This document shows positions 1 to 9,400 of a DNA stretch of 15,691 nucleotides, piece by piece. The stretch's first letter is position 1. Each line of letters begins with the position of its first letter. The notes under the pieces are model-generated. The model ran no database searches. It was not told the DNA's origin and worked only from the letters and a program-made list of their open reading frames with translations. Origin of the DNA: Spiro-02 sp964465155 (GTDB taxonomy: Bacteria; Spirochaetota; Spirochaetia; Sphaerochaetales; Sphaerochaetaceae); assembly GCA_964465155.1 (NCBI GenBank), contig CAYXIH010000054.1, positions 1 through 15,691 of the forward strand, read 5' to 3'. The position numbers and the translations under genes were made by a program.

Positions 1-1497
1 TCAAGTGTTAAATATTTCCGAAATTGGTGAAATATCTACGAGCGTGTTCGTTAACGCGGGTATTATAACGGTGGCAATCGTACCAACGCCCAAGGTACTT
101 TCGAACGACAAACCATACCCAGGACCATAGTTGAGCCGGATGCGCTGCTGTACGTTGTACAAGCCGAAGCTGGTGCTCTTGGTGTCCGTCGGATGTTCAA
201 TGCTCTGCCGAAGCGCCTGCAATTGCTCCTCGGTCATCCCAATTCCATCGTCAGCAACCTGGAAGACCAGGAGGTCACCCTTCCTCCTCCCGGTGACCGT
301 AATCGTCCCTTTCCCACGCTTGAGCTTGATACCATGGTACAAGGCATTCTCTATCAGGGGCTGGAGGGTCAGCTTGAGCATCGGATAGGACAGTATCTCC
401 TCGTCGAAGTCGATGGAATATGAAAGGATATCCTGATAGCGGATGTGCTGTATCTCCAGGTAGCTGGTGATATGGCGCTGTACATCACGGCCGGTGACCT
501 GGTCGCGCCCTGCCGACAATGTGGTCCTGAAGAAGTCGGAGAGGTACATGATCATCTTCACCGCATCCTTGGGCATATTGCTTTCCACCAGAGCCATGAT
601 CGTGTCCAGCGTATTGTAGAGGAAGTGGGGATTGATCTGGGCCTGGTAGAGCTTCAGCTCGTAGGCACGCAGGTCCTGCTGCTCGCGCTTGGTCTGCTCC
701 AACAGGTGCTGTATCTCACGGGTCATGTGGTTGAAGCTCTGTGCCAGCACATAGAGCTCCACGTCATAGCCACTGGAGTCGATGACGGGGGAGAAATCAC
801 CTTTTGCGATCGTCTGGGCCGCATGGCGCAGTTCCTTGATGGGCTTCTGCACACTGTCGAGGACCCGCTTGCTGTACCGTCCGGTGAACACCATGTAGGC
901 ACTGAACAATACGATGAACCCTATGATGAAGCTCAGCGCGTTGAGGTACAGGTGGCTGCGCAGTACATCCATGCTGGTTGCCTCATAGAAGATGTACTCC
1001 TGGATCTGCTCCTGGATCAGTTCTGAGAGGATGTAGACGTTCAGATCCAGCAAACGCATGTTCTCATCGTAGTTTCCCGGCATCTGGGCGCTCTGCTCCA
1101 GCTTGGTGCAGACAGCCTCCAGGTTGTCCAGGTACCTCAGGATGATGGCGATCTGGCGCAGGTTCTGCTGGGAGGAGAGATCCTCCAATGCAAGGAAGGA
1201 GCTACGCGCCTGCTCGATGAGGCTGTATGGGTCCACGATTTCATCGGTGGGATACTTCTTGATGAGTTTTTCTACGCTGCTTGCATTTGCAACCGAACGG
1301 TACATGGCATAGTCTATGCGTTCCTTGAACCCAACCGAGAACTTGTTGGCTTCCGTGATGTTCCTCACGATCTGGTCATAGGAGACGGTTGTGGTGAGCA
1401 GCGAGGCAAGCATCAGGAAGAAGAAGACGGCTACAGGGATCATGCTCAGGTAGGTGCCGATCCGCAGGCGCTTGATCAGGGACTTGCGTTCAGACAT
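1..1497 (-). CDS. YesM-type sensor histidine kinase
   Basis: Membrane sensor kinase of 498 residues that should autophosphorylate on histidine and pass phosphate to the response regulator encoded just upstream. Seen: a first membrane segment at about residues 14-36, an extracytoplasmic loop, a second membrane segment at about 185-205, then a HAMP linker, then the His_kinase motif QINPHFLYNTLDTI with the phosphorylated histidine at about residue 291. An ATPase domain follows, with LIENALYHG (N box), DDGIGM (G1) and FGLYNVQQRI. The start is the ATG at 1497, which overlaps the stop of the regulator by 8 bases (ATGTCTGA). A longer in-frame extension to 1599 only runs antisense-like into the regulator's C-terminal coding region and is not used. 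The stop codon is at bases 1-3, so the gene is complete, and whatever lies downstream is outside the window. In this family such kinases usually control sugar or oligosaccharide uptake genes; the ligand here is unknown. Confidence 0.93.
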   Translation of the reverse strand: MSERKSLIKRLRIGTYLSMIPVAVFFFLMLASLLTTTVSYDQIVRNITEANKFSVGFKERIDYAMYRSVANASSVEKLIKKYPTDEIVDPYSLIEQARSSFLALEDLSSQQNLRQIAIILRYLDNLEAVCTKLEQSAQMPGNYDENMRLLDLNVYILSELIQEQIQEYIFYEATSMDVLRSHLYLNALSFIIGFIVLFSAYMVFTGRYSKRVLDSVQKPIKELRHAAQTIAKGDFSPVIDSSGYDVELYVLAQSFNHMTREIQHLLEQTKREQQDLRAYELKLYQAQINPHFLYNTLDTIMALVESNMPKDAVKMIMYLSDFFRTTLSAGRDQVTGRDVQRHITSYLEIQHIRYQDILSYSIDFDEEILSYPMLKLTLQPLIENALYHGIKLKRGKGTITVTGRRKGDLLVFQVADDGIGMTEEQLQALRQSIEHPTDTKSTSFGLYNVQQRIRLNYGPGYGLSFESTLGVGTIATVIIPALTNTLVDISPISEIFNT

Positions 1498-3264
1498 TTG
1501 TTGCCATCCGCTGCCGGTACTCCTTGGGGGAACAACCCACCACCTTCTTGAAGAGGAACCCGAAGTAGTGGGGATCTTGGTAGCCCACCTGCAGGGCAAT
1601 CTCAGAAGCGCGCTGTGAGGTGCTGCACAGCAGCTCCCTCGCCTTCTCCATGCGCAGTTCAGTCAGATATTCAATGAATGTCTTGCCCATCTCCTGGCTG
1701 AAGACCGACGAGAAGTAGTTGGGGCTCATCCCCGCCTGCTCGGATACGACGTTCAGCGACAACCCATACTCCTGAAAGTGGAGCTGCATGAACTCACGGG
1801 CCTTTGCTATCTGGAAGGAGTACTTCTTGCTCTGCAGGTTGTCCCGTTCCTCCAGCACCACGTCCAACAACTCCTGCAGGTACGCAGCCAAGCCGGATGG
1901 AGACTCCATCACGGACGGAGCGCTTCCCAGCCTCCCGACAAGCCGTTGCTGTTCAACCGCAGTCTTGTCGGCAAAGGCCAATGCACAGAAGTAGGCGTTC
2001 ATGGCGATATGGAGGCAGAATGTGGGAACCAAGCAGTTCTCATGGCCAATGGAGGCAAGGTAATCTTCAATGAAGTCCCCGATCTCATCAGAGGTTCCGG
2101 CAAAGAAGAAATCCTCCACAGGTTTCCAGCTGAGCATGGTTGGGTCATCGATACTGATTTGCTGTGCCCCCAAGGTGGAGAGCTTGAGTGTCTGGGCATC
2201 CTCGAAGTGGACGATTTGGTTCTTGGCGGAGAAGAACCGGGTGGAGAAGGCNNNNNNNNNNNNNNNNNNNNNNNNNNNNNNNNNNNNNNNNNNNNNNNNN
2301 NNNNNNNNNNNNNNNNNNNNNNNNNNNNNNNNNNNNNNNNNNNNNNNNNNNCATCCTCGAAGTGGACGATTTGGTTCTTGGCGGAGAAGAACCGGGTGGA
2401 GAAGGCCTTTCCTGCCGCTTGGTAAGAGAGATATAAGTCAGAGAGCCGGTTGACCACCTTGCCGATGCCACCGAAATACTCTATCCGGTCAAAGCCTTGG
2501 CAGATGGTACGCAATGCACTGACAGCCGTCTGAGCCAGTGCATTCACCGTTGCATCATCAGGTCCCTTGAGTATGAGTGCAATACCGTCACATCCCCGTT
2601 CGAAGGGAAGGATTCTTCCATCTTCCAGGAAAAAGGACATGGCACGGGCAGTAGCACTCTGAGTCTGTGCCCAGCTTTGGGGCGTATCCTCCGTGGGCTT
2701 GATATGGCAGAACATGATGTTGTAGCACGATGCCACCAAGTCGATGCCAAGCCGGGTGGCGACATCGAGCATCTGTGTCAATGGAAGGCTCCGCTGCAGC
2801 AGCTTGGAAAGGAACTGGTTGCGCTCCAGCGCAAACTTGCTCTGCATCTCGATCAGGTAGGTCTGCCGAAGCCGCTCCTCCTCCTGCGCCTCCTCGATCT
2901 GCACCTTGATCTTCTTGACCACCTGCAGCAGCTGCTCCGAGGCAATGGGCTTGGACAGGAACTCCGTCACACCAATGCTGATGGCTTTCTTTGCATATTC
3001 AAAGTCACGGAATCCGGAGAGGATGACTATCTTGGTCTGCGGCAGCTCCTTGCGGACGATTGCAGAGAGCTCCAAGCCATCCATGAACGGCATCTTGACG
3101 TCGGTGATGAGGATGTGTGGCTTGAGCTGCTTGATCAACGGGAGGGCAAGCTCACCATCGGCGGCTTCACCGACTAGCTGGAACCCCTCTTGCTCCCAAT
3201 CGATATTCTCCCTGAGGCTCTTTCGGATCAGGAGTTCATCCTCCACCAAGAAAACTGTAACCAT
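1490..3264 (-). CDS. AraC-type response regulator (YesN-like), interrupted by assembly gap
   Basis: DNA-binding response regulator, partner of the kinase with which it overlaps. The N-terminal receiver domain (about residues 1-120) has the acidic pair E8/D9, phospho-acceptor D55 (ITDVKMP), S83 and K105 (FLSKP). The C-terminal AraC/XylS helix-turn-helix lies at about residues 433-537, with the family ending SEIALQVGYQDPHYFGFLFKK followed by GCSPKEYR. The middle part is a linker or sensory region without recognised motifs. A 100-base N run (2252-2351) sits inside the gene, flanked by identical 55-base copies (2197-2251 and 2352-2406). Deleting 155 bases leaves 1620 bases, that is 539 codons plus stop in one frame, with the join reading smoothly through AFSTRFFSAKNQIVHFEDAQ. 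The ATG at 3264 is preceded by AGGTGG at a 9-base distance. Transcribed divergently from the c-di-GMP operon. Confidence 0.9.
2197..2251. repeat. 55-base duplicated contig end, copy 1 of 2
   Basis: Identical to 2352-2406 on the other side of the N run. Interpreted as an artificial duplication from contig ends, not a genomic direct repeat, because a single copy gives an intact gene. Confidence 0.9.
2252..2351. other. assembly gap (100 Ns)
   Basis: Exactly 100 undetermined bases, the usual filler for a scaffold join of unknown length. The last 55 bases before it and the first 55 after it are identical, as expected when two contigs that overlap by one assembly k-mer were scaffolded and not merged. 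No biological sequence appears to be missing, because collapsing the duplicate restores the reading frame of the regulator gene. Confidence 0.97.
2352..2406. repeat. 55-base duplicated contig end, copy 2 of 2
   Basis: Second copy of 2197-2251, directly after the gap. Keeping both copies shifts the reading frame (155 extra bases, not a multiple of three). Confidence 0.9.
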
Positions 3265-3347
3265 CTGCTCAAACCACCTGCAGGGATTCTACCATGGATT
3301 TTTCCAAAGGAATATACATTCATTTCCTTACAACTGGGATACAAGTG

Positions 3348-3377
3348 TTGATTTTTTCCCCTATATCGAAATAGAAT
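3348..3377 (+). promoter_or_regulatory. putative sigma-70 promoter of the c-di-GMP operon
   Basis: TTGATT (3348-3353) and TAGAAT (3372-3377) separated by 18 bases match the -35 and -10 consensus in four and five of six positions. They lie in the 215-base region between the divergent regulator gene and the cyclase. Transcription starting near 3384 would give a leader of about 100 bases. A second, weaker candidate on the minus strand (TGGTAGAAT, 3286-3294) could serve the regulator, but it would leave a leader of only about 15 bases and is not claimed. Confidence 0.5.
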
Positions 3378-3396
3378 TATTCATACGGTTAATTTT

Positions 3397-3476
3397 GGGC
3401 TGTTGCCCACCATGCTTGCACGTGAAACCAGCCGTATGCTATTCAGGGAAACCACCGTCTTGCACACGGTTCCCAT
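3397..3476 (+). promoter_or_regulatory. structured 5' leader of the c-di-GMP operon
   Basis: The predicted leader contains a tight hairpin GGGC-TGTT-GCCC (3397-3408). A second hairpin has GGGAA and ACCGT pairing with ACGGT and TTCCC (about 3446-3473) around a CTTGCAC loop. The heptamer CTTGCAC occurs twice, once in this loop and once between the hairpins. The second hairpin ends just before a purine-rich GGAGGG (3482-3487). Such an arrangement could control translation of the cyclase. I do not see the conserved boxes of the class I c-di-GMP riboswitch, so no riboswitch is named. Confidence 0.35.
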
Positions 3477-3479
3477 ACC

Positions 3480-6425
3480 TTGGAGGGATCCATTATTCAT
3501 AGTTCTATACGTCTCAAAGCCAACCGTATGCACATATTGCTACTTGTCCTGCTCATCTTGTGCCTTCCCATCTCAGTTGCTACCGCTGCAAAAGTAGTGC
3601 GTGTAGCATTTCCACAACAAGAAGGATTGACCGAGATTTCACCCAATGGGGATTTCTCTGGATATACCTATGAGTACCTGCAGAAACTGCAGGAGTTCAC
3701 TGGCTGGGAGTTGGATTATGTCACCTACCCCGACATGCCTGTGAATGCCCAGCTTGCCATGGCCCTGCACCAGCTCAAGTCGGGCAACGTAGACTTGGTC
3801 GGTGGCCTGCTCAAATCTCCGGCGCTGGAGCAACAGCTATTGTTCCCAGACAATTCCTTTGGGATAGTCTCCACCACGCTGGTGACTGCCCAGGACAACC
3901 CACAGGTCAACGCAGCCACCCTTGCGATGTTTGACCCACTGGTAGTAGGACTGCGCAGCAATGCCACCGAACGGAATGAAGAAACACGCACATTCCTGGA
4001 AAAGATGGGCATCAACGCAACGTTCGTCATGTGTGATTCGCAAGAAGAGCTGCTGAAGCTACTCAAGTCAGAAGAGGTGGATGTGATCACCAACGTCAGC
4101 CTCAATGTCATGCAGGATGTCCGTACCGTTGCTTCTTTTGCACCACGACCGTTCTATATTGCCACCAGCGTGGGCAATGAAGCATTGGCTCGGGAACTTG
4201 ACGAGGCCATAGAATTGCTGAATACCTGTTTCCCGAATTTCCAGGAAGCGCTGCTGCATACATACCTCGATGAGCCGACAACAGAGTTCACCCTCTCCCA
4301 CTCCGAAGAGGAGTTCTTTGCGCAGCATGACGGCATCTTGGCATTGGCGATGCCCAATTCGGCTCCATACTCATTTGTCAATGAAGAGGGTGTGGCAAGT
4401 GGCATTGCAGTGGACATCCTCACCGACTATGCCCAGCAAGTTGGCATCCCACTTACCATTGAGGTACGTGATGTAGATGGGGATTTCCTCCAACAATTGG
4501 AGCAGGCTCCCTATGATGTCATCCTGGGGCTTCCCAGCAACCCAACCTATGGGAACAGTTTGGGAATCATCACCACCGACACCTACATGGAGGCGGAGAG
4601 CATCCTCTTCTTCCCACAGAACACCTCGGTCAACATCGATACCTTCTCGTCGGTAGGAGTCATCCAAGGATCTGCACTGGCTGGATTCTTCCCACCAGAA
4701 TCAGTCGTCTTCTTCAATACCATGGCCGAGTGTGTACGTGCAGTCAATGCCCGTGAAGTAAGCATCGGCTGTGGGAACCGCTACCAAGTTGCATATTACA
4801 GCCAGGAGAACTACGTCTCCTTCGATACCCTCCCAATGGTGGGACAGCAACAAGGCATGGCCATGGCTGTCACAACAGCCTACGGGCTGGAGTTGTTGCC
4901 GTCCCTCAACCGGTTCCTCCGCAGCGTCTCCGACATGGCCATCTATGAGTACAGCAATGCGGCAATACAACAAATTCGCAGGAGCCCCCTGCGGTTGTTC
5001 ATCCATGAGAATCAGTACAGCGCCATCTCCATAATAGTGGTGATACTCCTGATGACCGCCATTGGGTCACTCCTGCTCTGGAGAAACCAACGGAAGCTCA
5101 AGCGAGAGCATGAGAAGCTGAGGATCAGCGAAGAACGGTTCCACTTGGCATTGCAGAACACCAATATCTCGGTCTGGGAATACGACATGCGCAAGCGGTG
5201 CATCATCCAGACCGACCACTCCATGGCGTTGCATGGGTTTGACAAGGTCATTGAGAATGTTCCCGAATCGCTGGTTGCCCATGGGTACGCACACCCCGAA
5301 GACATCCACATCCTGCGTGACTTGTACAAACGTATCCATAGTGGCGACTCCCAAGCCGATGCAATCTTACGTGTACATACAGAAGGTCGGGAGGGTTGGT
5401 GGTATGAGCATGTCCATTACACCGTGCTGCACAACGAGCTTGGGCAACCTGCCTGCGCCATCGGCATCAGCGACGACGTGACCGAGAAGCAGGAACTGGC
5501 ACGCACATACCTCGCCGAGACACAATATTACGAGTCAATGCTCCAAGATGTGTGTGCAGTGATGATCTATGACCTGACGGCACGCAAGCAGAATAAGCTG
5601 GAGATGCTGCAGAGCCAAGAGATCATGGTATTCACCACCGATACGCTGGAGGACTACTTCAGCCATGAGGCAGCCCATATCCTCGAGCCATACAAGATAC
5701 GCAAGCTCATGCAGTCGTTGAATGCGGATGTATTGATTGCCGCTGCCAAGGCAGGCAAGCGCCATTACACATACGAATACCTTCGGATGTTCCCCGATGG
5801 TATTGCCCGTTGGGTCTTGTTCAGCATGAACATCGTCGAGGAACCGCATAGCGGCCATAGCATGATGTTCACCTACCTGCAGGATATCGACGGACAGAAG
5901 CAGCAGATGCTTGCCCTCAAGCAAGCCGCCCAACGTGACAGCCTGACCGACTTGCTCAACCACAAGGCAAGCTTAGAGCAGATCGAGGAGTTGCTTCCCC
6001 ACATCAACAAGCAAGTAGTTTCGGCATGCATCATGATCGACTTGGACAACTTCAAGCATGTCAACGACACCTTGGGGCACCACTATGGTGACCAGGCACT
6101 GCTGTACATGGCCAACGTACTGAGGCAGACCCTGCGCATCAACGATGTGATCGGTCGTATCGGAGGGGATGAGTTCATCGTCTTCATCCGCGACCTCCCC
6201 AGCTTCGGAGCATTGGAGAAGAAGATGGAACACCTGTTGCACGACCTCCAATATGAGATCAGCACCGATGCCCATCCCATACACGTGACAGCCAGTCTTG
6301 GCGCGGCAGTGTATCAGGATGGCGACACCATGGAAACTCTGTACAAACGAGCCGACACCGCACTCTACCACGTCAAGGAAAACGGCAGGAACAACTACCG
6401 TATTTACAAGGATACCTCAGCATGA
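3480..6425 (+). CDS. membrane diguanylate cyclase with two periplasmic binding domains, PAS and GGDEF
   Basis: Makes c-di-GMP from two GTP in response to an extracytoplasmic ligand. Domain order (numbering from the TTG at 3480): signal-peptide-like hydrophobic stretch (about 17-36), two tandem family-3 solute-binding domains (about 38-270 and 283-500), one membrane segment (about 516-537), a PAS domain (about 549-668), a second PAS-like domain (about 681-805) and GGDEF (about 816-978). The cyclase domain looks active: DSLTDLLN, DLDNFKHVND, GGDEF at 895-899, and the inhibitory I-site RIND at 886-889, five residues before GGDEF. The start is uncertain. TTG 3480 has no ribosome site of its own. 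ATG 3528 has a poor one and leaves a signal peptide without basic residues. GGAGGG at 3482-3487 is well placed for an in-frame ATT at 3492 or 3495. The stop overlaps the next gene's start (ATGA). Binding-domain ligands (amino acid or other small molecule) cannot be told from here. Confidence 0.92.
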   Translation: MEGSIIHSSIRLKANRMHILLLVLLILCLPISVATAAKVVRVAFPQQEGLTEISPNGDFSGYTYEYLQKLQEFTGWELDYVTYPDMPVNAQLAMALHQLKSGNVDLVGGLLKSPALEQQLLFPDNSFGIVSTTLVTAQDNPQVNAATLAMFDPLVVGLRSNATERNEETRTFLEKMGINATFVMCDSQEELLKLLKSEEVDVITNVSLNVMQDVRTVASFAPRPFYIATSVGNEALARELDEAIELLNTCFPNFQEALLHTYLDEPTTEFTLSHSEEEFFAQHDGILALAMPNSAPYSFVNEEGVASGIAVDILTDYAQQVGIPLTIEVRDVDGDFLQQLEQAPYDVILGLPSNPTYGNSLGIITTDTYMEAESILFFPQNTSVNIDTFSSVGVIQGSALAGFFPPESVVFFNTMAECVRAVNAREVSIGCGNRYQVAYYSQENYVSFDTLPMVGQQQGMAMAVTTAYGLELLPSLNRFLRSVSDMAIYEYSNAAIQQIRRSPLRLFIHENQYSAISIIVVILLMTAIGSLLLWRNQRKLKREHEKLRISEERFHLALQNTNISVWEYDMRKRCIIQTDHSMALHGFDKVIENVPESLVAHGYAHPEDIHILRDLYKRIHSGDSQADAILRVHTEGREGWWYEHVHYTVLHNELGQPACAIGISDDVTEKQELARTYLAETQYYESMLQDVCAVMIYDLTARKQNKLEMLQSQEIMVFTTDTLEDYFSHEAAHILEPYKIRKLMQSLNADVLIAAAKAGKRHYTYEYLRMFPDGIARWVLFSMNIVEEPHSGHSMMFTYLQDIDGQKQQMLALKQAAQRDSLTDLLNHKASLEQIEELLPHINKQVVSACIMIDLDNFKHVNDTLGHHYGDQALLYMANVLRQTLRINDVIGRIGGDEFIVFIRDLPSFGALEKKMEHLLHDLQYEISTDAHPIHVTASLGAAVYQDGDTMETLYKRADTALYHVKENGRNNYRIYKDTSA

Positions 6426-9400
6426 ACAACATGACCCTCCGACAGATCCAGTCGCTGCTCCAACCTATCAACACCCATCTGATGATGATTCGCGTCTGCG
6501 ACGGATTGTCGGTGGTATTCTCAAGCGACGAGCTCAAGGCAATGACCCCGGCCCTTGGTGCAAAGGAGTCACCCTTCCCGTTCATCTGCAAGGAAGATCG
6601 GCCGATGCTGGAACGTCATATCAGACAAGCTCATTTGCAATCATCACCAAAACAGATATTGCTGAACGTCATGCAGGCGGATGGAATTGACCACCTCTGG
6701 CAGGCATATGCGGTGCAGCTCACACCCGATGGTACCGATGAAGCATTGGTCATGGTGATGATGACCGATACCATCACATCCGCAGAGAGTGCCGATGCCT
6801 TTGCCGCCATCATGGAGCACTGTCCCATTGGAATTGGTGTGTTCTGTGGGGATTCCATCATCCATCCCATATATGCAAACAGCATGCTGCTGAACATGAT
6901 AGGTTCCACAAAACAGGAGTTCTCTGCAAAAAGAGGACACGACATGATCGATTTCATCGACAAGCGGGATACCGAGAAGTTCCACGAGGCCCTGAGGCAG
7001 GTACAGGAACAAGACCTTCCCCAGGACCTTTCAGTTCGGATTGCCCGCAAGGACTGCGCCATACAGACACGCCTGATCAAACTCCCCAAGCATGCAGGTC
7101 CGCAAACATATGTGACGATGTGCACCGATGTCACCTCCGAGAAGCGTTCCATGCAGCGGCTGGATGAAGACTACCAGAACATTGCAACCGAAATGGAGGT
7201 GCAGCGCCTCCGGTTCGTCTTGGAACACAGCAATATCGAGACATTCGAAGTCGATATCGCCGAGAAGACAATGACCTGCTCGGCAACCACCCAACGACGA
7301 TTTGGGTTCCCCACTTCCATGTTTGCCAATATGCCAGAGGGTGTGATCTCGGAGGGGACGATCCATCCAGATTCCCATGAGACCTATAGGTCCTTCTATA
7401 GCCGCATCTTCTCAGGGCAGCCCGAGACCTCATGCATCGTGCGCGCCCGGAGGGCAGATGGCTCATATGGACTGCTGAGGTTGGTATGCAAGACATTCTT
7501 CAACAAAGATGGAAGGCCCATCAGGAGCTTTGGCGTCTCACAGGACATGGATGACTCGGAACAGACCAAGCTGGCCTTTGACCAGGAAGAACAGCTGGGT
7601 GCCCTGATGGGCGACCAGTTCTTCTGTGTCGCCAAGGTCAATATCAGCCGCAACACGATAGAACGGCTGCAAGACACAACGCATCGCCAGCCAATCCTGA
7701 CAGATATCCCCTACGAGCAATACCTCATGGAGAACTTCATCTCGAAGTGTGTTGCCGAGTCCCGCGACTCCCTGTTCGAAAGCCTCAGCAGGAACGCCGT
7801 GATGAAATTGTATCAATCTGGTTCTGTGTGGCAGGCCGACTCGTTCAAGGTGCTCCTCAACGATGGCAAGATCTATTGGTTGCTGCACCATGCGCACCTC
7901 TGCCTCTCCCCGTACAACGGCGACTTGTATATGTTCTCGTACCTGCGCAACCATGAACGGATCAAGAAGGCTGAGCTCATGCTGGACCAGCATCCCACAT
8001 CCTTTCCCCGCAGCCCCTATTACGATGATCATACCTTCCGCTCGATGGTCCAGATTGCCAGCAACAGCGCAGTACCCACTACGGGATTCTATGGGATGGC
8101 AGTCTTTCGGTTGATCAACTGGGATAGCCTCGCAACCCGCATCCCTGCTGACGCACTGCGCAAGGTACGCGTCGCGATCTATCGGAAGATGGGGATGTTC
8201 ATCGGGGACAACGCCGTCATCGGACAGCTTTCCGACACAGAGATCCTGATCTTCCGAAATGACATCAAGAGCTATGAGCAATTCGTGCAGTACATGCAGG
8301 AGCTCTCCAGCATCATGAGCAGCCCCAACTACTATACGGTTCCCTGGGAGCACCTGGCGGAGTTTACCGTTGGCATATCCTGCATTGCCCGGGCAGAGGC
8401 TTCATATGACACCCTCCTGTTCAATACCATGCAGACGCATGAGCAGGCAAACAGGCACCTGCACATGCACTTCAACAGGATCAACGACTGCATCGAGGAA
8501 CGCAACAAGACCCGGTTCCTGCCCATCCGCAGCACCGAGTTAAACCGGCAACGCCCAAATGACTCCGCAGTCCCTTCTCTGGTGCAGGACTGTTCGCATG
8601 TACTTGCAGACTCGAAGGTACCCTGCAGCAAGATGCATACGGTCCTCCAGCTGCTTGGCACCTATTTCAAGGCTGACCGTGCATACATCCTGGAACTGGA
8701 GGAAACTGACAAGCTCTTCAACACCTACGAATGGTGCGGCCCATATGTAGCGTCCGAGATCGAGAACCTCCAGGATATCCCATTCTCTCAGCTTCCGACA
8801 TTCCTCCATGCGCAGCAGACCAAGCAGATGTTCATCATGTATGACACGGCGAGTGCAAGCATCGGTGACTATGAGAGGAACATCCTCGTACAGCAAGACA
8901 TCCAGAGCATGATCATCTTCCCCTTGATCTACGAAGGGGCAGTGTTTGGTTTCATTGGGATCGACAATCCCCAGGTGTTTGACGAGGCCTCCTTTGCCAT
9001 GCATGCAGTTGCCCCGTTGATCACCACCGAGATTCTCAAGGCAAATTTCCTCAAGAAAGAGAAAGAGATACGGGAGATTGACGGGGTCAGTGGTGCAAAA
9101 GGGCGCAATGCGCTCAATGATTTCCTGAAGAACAGCTTTCCCGAGTCGCTCTCCTCTGCCGGTGCCTACATGGTAAAGATCCAATCCCTGGATGAACTCA
9201 ATGAGAAACAGGGGATGGAGTTTGTGGACAAGATGCTGCGTACCATTACGATATTGCTCCAGGAAGCCTTTGGAACCCAATGTGTCTACCGGTATGGCGA
9301 CAGCACCCTCCTGGCCCTCCCGCAGGACATGGGGTATGAGAAATTCCAAGAAACATGCCTGCAAACGACCAATCAGCTGCAGGAGCTGCTGCTGAGCACC

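Noticed and set aside
445..1026. 193-residue open frame on the plus strand
   Set aside because: It is antisense to the histidine kinase, whose domains are clear. There is no family resemblance and no ribosome site.
1999..3264. Reading frame running across the N gap and ending at 1999
   Set aside because: After the gap the frame is shifted and reads nonsense. The true protein continues in the frame ending at 1490 once the duplicated 55 bases and Ns are removed.
3384..3480. c-di-GMP riboswitch in the leader of the cyclase gene
   Set aside because: An attractive idea from the context, but the conserved sequence boxes of class I are not seen. I can judge class II only by covariance search, so it is left as a check.
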